In this document: positions 35,651-44,903 of the stretch, piece after piece | How the letters are laid out: each line of letters starts with the position of its first letter | Position numbering within the stretch: the stretch's first letter is position 1 | NCBI GenBank assembly: GCA_014728115.1 | Contig: WJME01000190.1 | Coordinates: 62,001 to 126,000, forward strand | From: Candidatus Zhuqueibacterota bacterium | GTDB lineage: Bacteria; Zhuqueibacterota; Zhuqueibacteria; Residuimicrobiales; Oceaniaggregativiventaceae | Direction: 5' to 3' | DNA: 64,000 nucleotides | Position numbers and translations under genes: made by a program | Notes under the pieces: generated by a model | Told to the model about the DNA's origin: nothing | Database searches by the model: none | What the model saw: only the letters and a program-made list of their open reading frames with translations

Positions 35651-36703
35651 ATGAAGGATTTTCGACAACAGTTGATCATTTTGACGGTGGCTTTGCTTTT
35701 TTTGTTGCTATTGTTTATTCCTTTGCCCAGAAAAATTAAAGCTCCCTGCTTGATTTTTGCGCGTCATCAGTGGCGTTTGCAGAGCGATCAACCCGACAGA
35801 ATTGTTGCAACTTGGCAGGATCATCTCAAACGATCGGTCGTGCAGTTTGACCTTTATCAGTTTGACAGACCCGATTTTGTGCATTTTAGGCCTCAGATGT
35901 TGTTTTCAGCAGATCAATCGATACAAGAAAATCAAGTCGTCGGCGGTTTTTATTCTTTTGAAACCCAACGTTTGCTCGAATCATTGGAATCAGATTTGGC
36001 TGTGGCCAGGGCTAAATTGGCGGTGTTACAGAGTGGAGCAAAAACTGCTTTGCTGAAACAAGCAGAGCAGGCCGTCAGGCTGGCCCGACGGTCTCTTGAA
36101 TCCGTTAAAACACAAACTCAACGTGTCCAATTCCTCGCTGAACAACAACTTGTCAGTACCCAAGAATTGGAAGATGCCCTCAGCCGTATGGAGCTGGCCG
36201 AGATAAAACTGGCTCTTAAAGAGTCCGAACTCAATGTGATAAAAACAGGAGCCAAGCCTCAGGAAATTAAGGTGGTTCTGTCTGATATCAAGGGCTTGCA
36301 AAGCCAGATCGAATTGCTAAAGAAAAAAGAACAGAATCACATGCTTAGAGCGCCATTTTCAGGCATCCATTTTCCTTCCGGAGATCAGCAGACCTTGATA
36401 AACATTCAAAATATCGATACGTTGGTGGCACAAATTCCATTACTTGCAAACCGGAAAAAGGCCATTGTCCGGGGGCACAAAGTCGCTCTGGTTTTTGACG
36501 ATATACGGGTCTATTCCAGAGTGGCGATTATTTCTCGTAATGCGGAAATGATCGCTCAACAACCACGCTTTATTATCTCCTGTCTTATTTCGGGTAATGA
36601 CAATCTGAGGCCAGGGATGTCGGGACAAGCTTTTTTTCAATTACCCAGCCGGCCCCTTTGGCGACACTTTGCGGATTGGATACCACAAATTTATTCGAGG
36701 TAA
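35651..36703 (+). CDS. HlyD-like membrane fusion/adaptor protein
   Basis: A 350-residue protein with one N-terminal membrane helix (IILTVALLFLLLLFIPL), a long helical hairpin (SDLAVARAKLAVLQSGAKTALLKQAEQAVRLARRSLE... and ELAEIKLALKESELNVIKTG) and flanking beta segments ending in NLRPGMSGQAFF. This is the layout of periplasmic adaptors of efflux or secretion systems, although the N-terminal lipoyl half looks diverged. No pump or outer-membrane channel gene is adjacent. It precedes the VTC/DUF4956 pair and may belong to the same surface-related locus. Confidence 0.7.
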   Translation: MKDFRQQLIILTVALLFLLLLFIPLPRKIKAPCLIFARHQWRLQSDQPDRIVATWQDHLKRSVVQFDLYQFDRPDFVHFRPQMLFSADQSIQENQVVGGFYSFETQRLLESLESDLAVARAKLAVLQSGAKTALLKQAEQAVRLARRSLESVKTQTQRVQFLAEQQLVSTQELEDALSRMELAEIKLALKESELNVIKTGAKPQEIKVVLSDIKGLQSQIELLKKKEQNHMLRAPFSGIHFPSGDQQTLINIQNIDTLVAQIPLLANRKKAIVRGHKVALVFDDIRVYSRVAIISRNAEMIAQQPRFIISCLISGNDNLRPGMSGQAFFQLPSRPLWRHFADWIPQIYSR

Positions 36704-36743
36704 AATCACTTTTGTCCAAAACAGACTTTTGAAAAGCAAAATC

Positions 36744-36983
36744 AACGCAGAGAACGCAGATTAATCGCAGAGCTCGCAGAGAAAAGAAAAATAGTTAAAT
36801 CCATCAACCAGGATGCGTTGGTTGTATCTTTTCCTTGATGAATGCTATTGAATAGTGCTAGCAAATTAAAATATTTAAAAACAACACCATCTACAAGGGG
36901 TATCGAGGGCGCGAGTTATGCAAGAGTTATCAATATTTATCTTTCTTTGCGGTCTCATTTTTTATCATTTCGATCTCTGCGTT
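36744..36983. repeat. GCAGAG-type repeat with inverted copy
   Basis: AACGCAGAGAACGCAGA then TCGCAGAG and CTCGCAGAG run from 36744 to 36782. The inverse CTCTGCGTT occurs at 36975-36983. The two could form a large hairpin with a loop of about 190 nt, or are remnants of a dispersed element. Confidence 0.4.
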
Positions 36984-37065
36984 CCGGTTTCGATGAATTC
37001 ATTACAAGGAGGACCTGTTATGATAGTTTAGTTTTGAAAATGCATAAATCGATTATTTTTAAGGG

Positions 37066-37086
37066 AAATAATTGTCACAATTATTT
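37066..37086. promoter_or_regulatory. 21-bp perfect palindrome upstream of the VTC gene
   Basis: AAATAATTGT and ACAATTATTT flank a single C. The palindrome ends 23 nt before the ATG at 37110. It probably acts as an operator; its sequence differs from the palindrome at 35617. Confidence 0.5.
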
Positions 37087-37109
37087 ACTTTGGACAGCAG
37101 TGAGGTATA

Positions 37110-37859
37110 ATGATAGAAAAAGCGATAGATACCCCTGGAAAGATGCGTTCAGAATTAAAATTTTGGGTTCCTCTTGTTCAAATGCAGCAGATCAAGCAAA
37201 CTATCGCGCCTTATGTACGCCGGGATCCTTATACGTTCTCTTTGCGTTATCCCAGATACTCTGTGCACACTATATATTTTGATTCCCCACAACTGGATTT
37301 TTATTATGAAAAGATGGATGGCTTGAAGGTCAGGAAAAAAGTCCGGTTGAGAACCTATAACCGGGCTCAAGATCATGCCCCCTTTTTCCTGGAAATCAAG
37401 CGACGGCATGACCGCGCAATCATCAAGGAGCGATGCATGATGAGTCATGAGGAGATCCAAGATTGGTGGCAGAAAAAGGATGGAAAGAACTTAAATAAAA
37501 AACACATAACACTTGAAAGAATCGATTATCTCATGAATGCTTATCGTTTGCGGCCTCAAATACTGGTGACCTATGACCGGGACGCATTTATTGATCGCGA
37601 TTTTTCGACTGTACGTCTTACATTGGATACAAACCTGGCCTTCACATCAGATCCGGAATTGAAAAATATCTATAGGGATGGGGAACTATCTTATTCCAAA
37701 GAGGGCGAAGGAATACTGGAATTTAAATTCAACGGATTGATGCCGAGATGGATGCGGCAGCTGACAACTCGCTTTTCATTAAGGTTCTTATCGATTTCAA
37801 AATATTGTATCGGTGTTGAACATGCACTGAGGAGCTCTCATGCCCACATCGCCCTTTGA
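37110..37859 (+). CDS. VTC-domain protein (polyphosphate polymerase-like)
   Basis: A 249-residue VTC (vacuolar transporter chaperone) domain protein. The tunnel-fold landmarks are present: MRSELKFWVP, YSVHTIYFDSPQLDFYYEKMDGLKVRKKVRLRTYN, FFLEIKRRHDRAIIKER, ILVTYDRDAFI, VRLTLDTNL and GILEFKFNG. The many basic residues and the conserved glutamates match the triphosphate-binding tunnel seen in yeast Vtc4. Bacterial homologues paired with DUF4956 are widespread, and whether they make polyphosphate is not established. It overlaps the next gene by 20 nt. Confidence 0.88.
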   Translation: MIEKAIDTPGKMRSELKFWVPLVQMQQIKQTIAPYVRRDPYTFSLRYPRYSVHTIYFDSPQLDFYYEKMDGLKVRKKVRLRTYNRAQDHAPFFLEIKRRHDRAIIKERCMMSHEEIQDWWQKKDGKNLNKKHITLERIDYLMNAYRLRPQILVTYDRDAFIDRDFSTVRLTLDTNLAFTSDPELKNIYRDGELSYSKEGEGILEFKFNGLMPRWMRQLTTRFSLRFLSISKYCIGVEHALRSSHAHIAL

Positions 37860-38532
37860 TCCTCTCTTTACCAATACAACAGATTCCATGTGGATGGCTG
37901 GTTTGGCAAATATGCTTACGGCACTCTTGTTTGGTCTTTTGGTTGCTGCAGTTTATAGATTGACTTTCAAAGGAGCGAGCTATTCGGCTTCTTTTGTCAT
38001 TACCCTGATTATGATTACGCTCGTCACCTCGATGGTGATTATGGTCATCGGCAGCAATCTGGCCCGGGCTTTTGGACTTGTGGGTGCCATGTCTATTATT
38101 CGTTTCCGGGCTGCCATCAAAGAAATCCGGGATATCGGCTATGTGTTTTTTGCGCTTGCCGTGGGTATGGCTGCAGGTTCCGGAAATCACGCTGTTGGTA
38201 TTGTCGGCGTCATCACCATTTCGATTGTTTTATTAGGGCTATATTTGGTCAGGTTCGGTCAGCATGACGATCACATGTTTTTTTTAAAATTTTGGATCAT
38301 GCCGGATCAACAAACAATGCAAATTTACCATCCTGTTTTTAGCAAGTACCTTTCCCACCACCAGCTACTCGCTGTGCGCTCGGCACGATTGGGTGAATAT
38401 TTAGAGTGCTCTTTTCGAGTGACATTCAGAGAATCTTTTCGTCGTTCAGAGTTTGTCTCGGATCTGAGTCGGCTGGAAGGAATTGAAAGAGTAGCATTAT
38501 TAATGGGTGAAGAGATTAATGATGCCCTATAA
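37840..38532 (+). CDS. DUF4956 membrane protein, VTC partner
   Basis: A 230-residue inner-membrane protein with about four helices (MLTALLFGLLVAAVYRLTF, FVITLIMITLVTSMVIMVI, DIGYVFFALAVGMAAGS, VGVITISIVLLGLYLV). The cytoplasmic motif ARAFGLVGAMSIIRFRAAIKE is the DUF4956 signature. The C-terminal soluble domain is MgtC-like in size. DUF4956 genes regularly follow VTC genes, suggesting a two-protein membrane complex. The start overlaps the VTC end by 20 nt. Confidence 0.88.
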   Translation: MPTSPFDPLFTNTTDSMWMAGLANMLTALLFGLLVAAVYRLTFKGASYSASFVITLIMITLVTSMVIMVIGSNLARAFGLVGAMSIIRFRAAIKEIRDIGYVFFALAVGMAAGSGNHAVGIVGVITISIVLLGLYLVRFGQHDDHMFFLKFWIMPDQQTMQIYHPVFSKYLSHHQLLAVRSARLGEYLECSFRVTFRESFRRSEFVSDLSRLEGIERVALLMGEEINDAL

Positions 38533-38723
38533 ATCACCCTCAAAAATCTGATACCTCTATCAAAATTCCACACGTACGCCCGACCAATACCAATTGTGTC
38601 ACTCTTTTTTTAATTCCAAGCTGTTGTTTTTTAATTGAGCTGGCTTGTTTCTTTTTTTGGTATGCAATTTGTACGGTTTCTTTTTCTCAGTACTGCAATG
38701 AAAACGACTTGAAAGGAGAGAAA

Positions 38724-41700
38724 ATGAAACGTTTATTTATTTTATTTTTCATGTCACAGCTGGTACTTTTTGCCTGGGCTGATGACGACTCTGTCGGAAT
38801 GCAGCACACCCGTCAGCTGATCCAGTCCGTGGCCATCTCTCAACTGACCCCGGGTGATATTCGTGCTGCTTTGCGACACCAACCGGGTACCGAACAAACC
38901 GGTGTCATCACCGGACAGCTTTATAATCTGGATGATGAGGCCTGGGAGTCTGCTTATGTCAAAGCCTTTACTGCAGATTCTTTGATCGGAGGTCCTGATC
39001 AGTTCGAATGGGTTGTCCCTGTCGAACCGGACGGACACTATCGTATCGACGGAGTTCCGGAAGGATCATATTATGTTTTTGCTGTTGCCAAAGGATACCA
39101 GGCCGTGTTTTATCCGGATGTGACCGACATCAGTGAGGCCAAACTTTTGCAAGTCGATGAAGGGCAAGAGATCACCGGCATCGATTTTCGTATGCGCATT
39201 TTACAGCCCGCAAAAGGTGCCATTGCCGGTCAGATCAGAGATAAAGAAACAGGGGATCCGCTCTCCAATGTCAGCATCTCTGTCTTTAGTTCTGATGGCG
39301 CCTCGCGACATGGATTTGCGACCAGTGATCGTGAGGGAAAGTATAGGGTGTCTGACTTGTCTTCCGGCTCTTATTATGTGAGTGCCTGGAGCAAAGATTA
39401 TATCCATGAATTCTATGACGGCGTGAATAACCAGGCACAGGCGACTCTTGTTCAGGTCTCGGATCCCGATACCACCCGGGAGATCGATTTTTCTCTGACC
39501 CTGGGAGGTGTGATCAGCGGATTTGTAACTGACAACGAAGGCAATCCTCTTGCCGATGTCTATATGTTGGCAACGGCTTTTCCCGATTCCACACTTGCCA
39601 ATCCGGAAGATTTTATCTGGAATGCCTATGGCAAAGCGGTGACGGACGAGTCCGGTCGCTATAAAATCAAGGGTTTGCCCGGTGCCGATTATTATGTCCT
39701 TGCCGAATCTCACACACCTTATGGCCAGGCATTCCGCTGGTATGAGAATGCGCTTACCCAAAGCGATGCCACTCCCATTACCCTGGCGGTGGGCGAACAG
39801 GTGACTGACATCGACTTTCAGATGCCGCTGGATCAACCGGATGGCTTTATTGCCGGTCATGTCACCTCAACAGACGGGCATCCGATAGAGGGCGCTTCTA
39901 TTCGCGTTCAGAGTTACGAGTCTTTTCCCGGGGACCCTTACTATTGGCAGGAAACCAAGACCAACGATGATGGTTATTATATCGTTAAAAATTTAATGTC
40001 CGGATGTCCCTATCTGGTGTCGGTTTGGATTCTGAATGGGAACCAAAAAATTCATCGCTGGTGGCCGGACAGTAAAGACCGGGTAATGGCTGAACCTGTC
40101 ATTGTCGGTGCACCGGATCATCCGGAAAATATCGATTTCAGGTTGACCATAGACCGGCAATCGGCCTCGATTTCAGGTCAGGTTTTGGATCTCAACGATC
40201 AGCCCCTGGCAGATGCACGCGTTCAGGTGAGTCCGGCTCCTGTGAGCTCAGACAGTTCGGTTTCTACCGAGATTTGGGCCAGTGGATACACTGATAAAGA
40301 GGGAGTTTATCGAATCGATAACCTGCCGGCCGGACATTACCGCGTCCATGCTCAGCATTGGCAAGACAATGCCTTTGGCGAACAGTGGTATGATCAGGTC
40401 GATGATCCTGAAAAAGCGACTCTGGTGACCCTGAGCAAGGATGAACAGCGTACCGGCGTTGACTTTAATCTCGATGTTCGTCCTCGTTATGGCGCCATCG
40501 TGGGACAGGTGCTGGATCAGGAGAGCGGTGTACCGCTGGAGCGTTGTTACGTCCAGATTCAGGTTCAGGGAGAATCGGAATCCACCAACGCCTCGTTTGC
40601 TCCCCGCATGTGGAATCGTTTTGCTGTTACGGATGCGAATGGCCGGTTCAATGTGGATTGGCTATACGAAGGAGAGTATCTGGTCTCGGTGTATGCAAAT
40701 AAAGGATTTACGTTTTATGAACAGGGTATCGTGCCTGACCAGGCCACCCCTGTTACGGTGAATGGGGGTGAACGCACGGAAATTACAGTCAACATGCCGC
40801 TTGAAACGGTTGGCAGTGGAGTCATCACTGGAACAGTGCAGAGCGTGATGACGGATTTGGTTTTCGAACCGTTTTCTCCTCTGCCATATGATATTGCCAT
40901 TGTCATCGCTCGGCCTGCCATCACGATTCTGTCCTGGCCCGAATCAGCCCGATTTTATTGCGCTGTGGTCAATCCTGACGGTTCATATGAGCTGGCAGGA
41001 TTACCTGCGGGAGAGTATTATATCATGAGTTTTGCGCCCTGGAGCGTTGCAAAATACTATGATGATAGTTATGATCCCGCCAAAGCCACCCTGGTAAAGG
41101 TGGGTGATGGTGAAACCGTCCCGGGAATTGATTTTCATCTCGATCCTATCCGCTGGCTCGAACTGGATCAACGTATGGCGCCGCAGCCAGGAACCAGTAC
41201 AATACATGGTATGGTCACCTCGCAAAAGGGCGAGGCGATTCCCAATGCATTGGTGTATGTGCTGGATGAAAACGAACAGCCGATTTCTTATGCTGTTAGC
41301 GATGAAAACGGATATTATCGTATCAGCGGACTCTTGGCCGGGGAATATGTGGTGCAAGCCGGGAATTTTGGATATTCCAGTGCATACAATGGTTCATCCA
41401 AAACGTTCAACGATACAGAGCCCATTACTGTCAGCGGGGAAAAAGAGATCAACTTTGTTCTGTCGCCCAATTCATCGACGTCTGTTGATGAAAAAAAACA
41501 GCCCCGGCATATTCGGCTTGTCGGTAACTATCCTAATCCGTTCAATCCCGAGACAACGATTATTTACCACACCGACAGATCCGCCAAAGTTCAACTGGAT
41601 ATTTACAACATAAAAGGTGAGCAGATCAATCGACTGGTCGATCAAACACAATCAGCAGGTGAATATCGTGTGGTTTGGCAAGGTGTCGACCATAAAGGTG

Positions 41701-41783
41701 AACAGGTTGCAAGCGGTATCTATTTTTACCGGCTCGAGATTGACTCTTTTCAGTTGCATGGCAAAATGATGCTGCTCCGGTAA
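38724..41783 (+). CDS. Large surface protein with about eight carboxypeptidase-regulatory-like repeats and sorting domain
   Basis: The start is ATG 38724 behind AAAGGAGAG (1019 residues), beginning with signal peptide MKRLFILFFMSQLVLFAWA. About eight tandem modules each have a G-x-I-x-G-x-V...PL..V strand set and YRI..L..G.Y-type centres. They end with an aromatic/aspartate segment such as FYDGVNNQAQATLVQV, WYDQVDDPEKATLVTL or YYDDSYDPAKATLVKV, followed by IDFxL. This is a CarboxypepD_reg or prealbumin-like beta-sandwich array. The last 80 residues are a type IX sorting domain (GNYPNPFNPETTI, LDIYNIKGEQINRLV, SGIYFYRLE). It is probably an extended stalk or adhesin on the cell surface. A strong terminator follows. 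Confidence 0.85.
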   Translation: MKRLFILFFMSQLVLFAWADDDSVGMQHTRQLIQSVAISQLTPGDIRAALRHQPGTEQTGVITGQLYNLDDEAWESAYVKAFTADSLIGGPDQFEWVVPVEPDGHYRIDGVPEGSYYVFAVAKGYQAVFYPDVTDISEAKLLQVDEGQEITGIDFRMRILQPAKGAIAGQIRDKETGDPLSNVSISVFSSDGASRHGFATSDREGKYRVSDLSSGSYYVSAWSKDYIHEFYDGVNNQAQATLVQVSDPDTTREIDFSLTLGGVISGFVTDNEGNPLADVYMLATAFPDSTLANPEDFIWNAYGKAVTDESGRYKIKGLPGADYYVLAESHTPYGQAFRWYENALTQSDATPITLAVGEQVTDIDFQMPLDQPDGFIAGHVTSTDGHPIEGASIRVQSYESFPGDPYYWQETKTNDDGYYIVKNLMSGCPYLVSVWILNGNQKIHRWWPDSKDRVMAEPVIVGAPDHPENIDFRLTIDRQSASISGQVLDLNDQPLADARVQVSPAPVSSDSSVSTEIWASGYTDKEGVYRIDNLPAGHYRVHAQHWQDNAFGEQWYDQVDDPEKATLVTLSKDEQRTGVDFNLDVRPRYGAIVGQVLDQESGVPLERCYVQIQVQGESESTNASFAPRMWNRFAVTDANGRFNVDWLYEGEYLVSVYANKGFTFYEQGIVPDQATPVTVNGGERTEITVNMPLETVGSGVITGTVQSVMTDLVFEPFSPLPYDIAIVIARPAITILSWPESARFYCAVVNPDGSYELAGLPAGEYYIMSFAPWSVAKYYDDSYDPAKATLVKVGDGETVPGIDFHLDPIRWLELDQRMAPQPGTSTIHGMVTSQKGEAIPNALVYVLDENEQPISYAVSDENGYYRISGLLAGEYVVQAGNFGYSSAYNGSSKTFNDTEPITVSGEKEINFVLSPNSSTSVDEKKQPRHIRLVGNYPNPFNPETTIIYHTDRSAKVQLDIYNIKGEQINRLVDQTQSAGEYRVVWQGVDHKGEQVASGIYFYRLEIDSFQLHGKMMLLR

Positions 41784-41822
41784 ATCGCCAGCTGTTTTTC
41801 AAGCGTGAATAACCAAAACTGA

Positions 41823-41849
41823 CCTCCGGCAGGAAACTGCCGGAGGTTT
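41823..41849 (+). terminator. Rho-independent terminator
   Basis: CCTCCGGCAG and CTGCCGGAGG form a perfect 10-bp stem closed by GAAA, followed by TTT. It separates the repeat protein from the two-component genes. Confidence 0.85.
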
Positions 41850-41963
41850 ATCGTTAAGGGGTTTTTCAGAGAGAAAAGCATATTGCATAAAAAGGTTGAT
41901 TTTTTTTCCAGAGTTGTGTAATAGAACGAGTGTCCATGTTTGCAAGATAGATTGGAGTGACGA

Positions 41964-43361
41964 GTGATACAAAGGCGGCTCATTCTTTTCTTTTTTTTAA
42001 ATACCCTGGTTGTTTTATTGTTGGCGGGGTTCTATTTGCAATACCGGGTGAGTGAGCATTTGGAGCGCCAGCTTGGTGACAAGCTTAAAGGCATTGCCAC
42101 AGCTGTTGCAGTACAAACAGATGCCCAGCTGGTGGCTTTGCTGACGCCGGGTGACGTGCAGACACGTACCTATCAGTTACTAAAAGTCAGGCTTGAGCGT
42201 ATCAAAGAACAAACCGGTATGCAGCGCCTGCTCATTTTATCTCCCAGCGGAGAAATCTGGCTTGATACCCAGACAGATGCCATCGGCGAACCCTATGCTC
42301 GATATCAATTCGACCAGTACGAAATCGAACAGGCTTTGTCGGGATCTCCTGCAAGTTCTGTGCTTTTTAGTGATGAACAGAAAAGATTGTTCAAGTCCGC
42401 ATATGCTCCTTTGCGAAAAAACAGCATCCAAGGGGTGGCTGTGGTGCAGGGAAGTGCCGCCTCGCTGGATGCGGTTCGGGATATTCAAGCCACGATATTC
42501 AAAATCGGGCTGGCCGGTCTTTTTTTCTCGATTATACTGGCGATGATTGTTTCGCGTCCTATCACTCGTCCTATTTTAGAATTGCAAAAAGCTGCACGCC
42601 GTATTGGTAAAGGACGCTGGGATCGACCCGTTCCCAGCCAAAAGGGGCCGAGGGAAATCGTGTTTTTGGCCCACACCATGGATGAAATGCGACGGGAATT
42701 GTTGGCCAGAGATGAGCAACAAAAAGCCATGCTCGCCGGCATAGCCCATGAAATTCGCAATCCTCTCGGAGGCATCGAACTGTATGCAGGGATTCTGAAC
42801 GACGAAATATCTGACGTCGATATACAGAAAAATGTGGATAAAATACTCAAAGAGAGTCAAAATCTCAAAATTTTGATCGATCAGTTTATCGACTATGCCA
42901 GGCCACTCAAACCACAGCAAGAACAGACGAGTGTCAAAAAGATCTGGCTGGATGTGGCCATGATGATCGAACCTGAATGTGAAAAGTTTGGTATTCGTCT
43001 GGAAATATGGGATGATGTGACCATTCTCATGGATCCACAACATCTCCGACAAGTGTTTCTGAATCTCGCTTTAAATTCTATACAGGCAATGGCTGAACCG
43101 GCTGATCAACAAAAGATAATCTCTATCGAGGTTATTTCTCATGATCCTGTAAAGATCGAATTCAAAGATACCGGACCGGGCATCCCCGAGTCGATCCGGG
43201 AACGGATATTTGAACCCTTTTTTACCCAAAAAGCCAGCGGTATGGGGCTCGGTCTGACTATGGTCAAAAAATTGATGGAAGCCAATAAAGCGAGTATTTT
43301 CTTGTCCTCTAGCGGCAATACGGGAACCTGTTTTATATTGAATTTTCCATCTCAGAGATGA
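41964..43361 (+). CDS. Sensor histidine kinase (NtrB/AtoS-like)
   Basis: A 465-residue membrane kinase starting at GTG 41964 behind TTGGAGTGA. The first helix (LILFFFLNTLVVLLLAGFYL), a periplasmic sensor of about 150 residues and a second helix (IGLAGLFFSIILAMIV) are followed by a HAMP region (RPITRPILELQKAARRIGKG). The transmitter has an H-box GIAHEIRNPLGG, N-box LNLALNSIQAMA, G1 FKDTGPGIPE, F-box FEPFFTQK and G2 GMGLGLTMVK. It phosphorylates the response regulator 10 nt downstream. The sensed signal is unknown. Confidence 0.95.
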   Translation: MIQRRLILFFFLNTLVVLLLAGFYLQYRVSEHLERQLGDKLKGIATAVAVQTDAQLVALLTPGDVQTRTYQLLKVRLERIKEQTGMQRLLILSPSGEIWLDTQTDAIGEPYARYQFDQYEIEQALSGSPASSVLFSDEQKRLFKSAYAPLRKNSIQGVAVVQGSAASLDAVRDIQATIFKIGLAGLFFSIILAMIVSRPITRPILELQKAARRIGKGRWDRPVPSQKGPREIVFLAHTMDEMRRELLARDEQQKAMLAGIAHEIRNPLGGIELYAGILNDEISDVDIQKNVDKILKESQNLKILIDQFIDYARPLKPQQEQTSVKKIWLDVAMMIEPECEKFGIRLEIWDDVTILMDPQHLRQVFLNLALNSIQAMAEPADQQKIISIEVISHDPVKIEFKDTGPGIPESIRERIFEPFFTQKASGMGLGLTMVKKLMEANKASIFLSSSGNTGTCFILNFPSQR

Positions 43362-43371
43362 GGCAATCATT

Positions 43372-44733
43372 ATGCATCAACTCATGATTATCGAAGACAA
43401 TGAGACATTGCGCGAAGGCATGGCTCATGTACTGAAAAAGCTGCCGGTCAAAATTCGCTCCTTTGATGATCCTGTCAAGGCTTGTGAATGGTTTGAGCAG
43501 AACCATGTCGACCTGGTAATTACAGATTATCGTATGCCCGGAATGGATGGCATGCAGGTGCTTGAAAAAATCAAATCCGCTTCACCGGAAACGCTGGTGC
43601 TCTTGATCACTGCATACGGAACCATTGATTTGGCTGTAGACGCAATGAAACGTGGTGCTTCGGATTTTATCACCAAACCGTTTTCGAATCAAGAGTTCAG
43701 CGCGCAAGTTGAAAAGTTGTGTCAACAACTCGATCGCTATAAAGAGATGAATCGATTACTGGAAGAAAATGTCTATCTGCGTCAAGAGCTGGAAGGAGAA
43801 TTTAACTTTGGCGAGATCATCGGCCAGACAGAAGCGATAAAATCGTTATTCCGTACGATCACCAAGGTTGCACGTACAGATTCCTCTGTACTGATCTATG
43901 GTGAAAGCGGCACTGGAAAAGAACTCGTGGCAAGAGCAATTCATAAATCCAGTCCGCGACAGGATAAACCGTTTATCCGTGTCAACTGTGGTGCCCTGGC
44001 AGAAGGGGTGTTGGAATCCGAACTCTTTGGTCATGAAAAGGGCGCCTTTACCGGTGCGATCAAACAGCGCAAAGGACGATTCGAGCTGGCAAATGACGGC
44101 ACTCTTTTTCTCGATGAAATCGGAGAGTTGCCGTCAGGATTGCAAGTCAAATTGTTGCGGGTATTGCAGGAACAGGATTTCGAGCGGGTAGGGGGAGAAG
44201 AGACGATTCGAGTCAATGTGAGAATGATTACCGCGACCCACAGAGATCTGGAAAAACTCGTCCGAGAAGGTGGGTTTCGGGAAGATCTGTATTACCGCTT
44301 GCATATCATTCCCATTCATGTGCCCCCTTTGCGGGAGCGGAGTGATGATATTCCGTTATTAAGCCACTACTTTTTGGAGCGCATGAGCAAGCGATTGGGT
44401 CTGGGAGAGATTTCCCTGTCCAGAGATGCGCTGCAACGTCTGCAATCTTATACCTGGCCGGGTAACGTGCGCGAACTGGAAAATGTGCTGGAACGGGCTT
44501 GTGTCCTGGCCGAAAATAACGTGATCCATGCCGATGATCTGCCCATATCTGTTAAAGATCAGCGAATACCGGCCAGCCAAAATCTCAATGATATTTTGGC
44601 GTTTGTGGAAAAGCAAACCATTGAAAAAGCCATGCACAAGGCACATGGTGTCAAAACACGAGCCGCCCGATTGCTGGGGATCAAAACGAGTGCTCTGTAT
44701 TATAAATTGGAAAAATATGGCATGATCGAATGA
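43372..44733 (+). CDS. NtrC-family sigma-54-dependent response regulator
   Basis: A 453-residue regulator with three domains. The receiver has phospho-acceptor Asp52 in VITDYRMPGMDG and Lys in ITKPF. The AAA+ domain has Walker A GESGTGKE, ESELFGHEKGAFTGAI (the GAFTGA loop that contacts sigma-54) and GTLFLDEIGELP. The C-terminus is a Fis-type HTH (AMHKAHGVKTRAARLLGIKTSALYYKLEKYGM). When phosphorylated it should activate a sigma-54 promoter; one lies just downstream at 44904. It forms an operon with the kinase. Confidence 0.97.
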   Translation: MHQLMIIEDNETLREGMAHVLKKLPVKIRSFDDPVKACEWFEQNHVDLVITDYRMPGMDGMQVLEKIKSASPETLVLLITAYGTIDLAVDAMKRGASDFITKPFSNQEFSAQVEKLCQQLDRYKEMNRLLEENVYLRQELEGEFNFGEIIGQTEAIKSLFRTITKVARTDSSVLIYGESGTGKELVARAIHKSSPRQDKPFIRVNCGALAEGVLESELFGHEKGAFTGAIKQRKGRFELANDGTLFLDEIGELPSGLQVKLLRVLQEQDFERVGGEETIRVNVRMITATHRDLEKLVREGGFREDLYYRLHIIPIHVPPLRERSDDIPLLSHYFLERMSKRLGLGEISLSRDALQRLQSYTWPGNVRELENVLERACVLAENNVIHADDLPISVKDQRIPASQNLNDILAFVEKQTIEKAMHKAHGVKTRAARLLGIKTSALYYKLEKYGMIE

Positions 44734-44787
44734 TCCTGCTACCGGGGCCGGATCAGGAATTTTGCCACCAGCGAGCGGTCGATCGGA

Positions 44788-44814
44788 TATCAGATATCTG
44801 AGAGTTTTATCAGA
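44788..44814 (+). promoter_or_regulatory. Candidate upstream activator site for the NtrC-type regulator
   Basis: The perfect palindrome TCAGATATCTGA (44790-44801) overlaps two TATCAGA repeats spaced 20 bp apart (44788 and 44808), about two helical turns. The site is centred about 130 bp upstream of the predicted sigma-54 start, the usual distance for NtrC-family enhancers. Binding is inferred. Confidence 0.5.
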
Positions 44815-44903
44815 CCTTTGATATCCAGAGACCAGACAAAGGTTAAACGAGATTACAAGTTCAATAAAAATAGTTATGAAATTGTGGGAAATCATGATTT
44901 TTC

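Larger units (their letters stand above)
36704..37109 (+). other. Gene-free gap with inverted GCAGAG repeats and a long palindrome
   Basis: The 406-nt gap contains GCAGAG-rich repeats at 36744-36785, an inverted copy near 36975-36983 and a 21-bp palindrome at 37066-37086. The 146-codon ORF 36842-37282 overlaps the VTC gene in another frame and looks random. Confidence 0.5.

Noticed and set aside
36842-37282. 146-codon + strand ORF upstream of the VTC gene
   Set aside because: It overlaps the VTC gene in another frame, has random composition and no ribosome site.
38640-38690. Possible sigma-54 promoter before the repeat protein (TTGGTATGCAATTTGTA)
   Set aside because: The -12 element reads GT instead of the nearly invariant GC, so it falls short of the standard.
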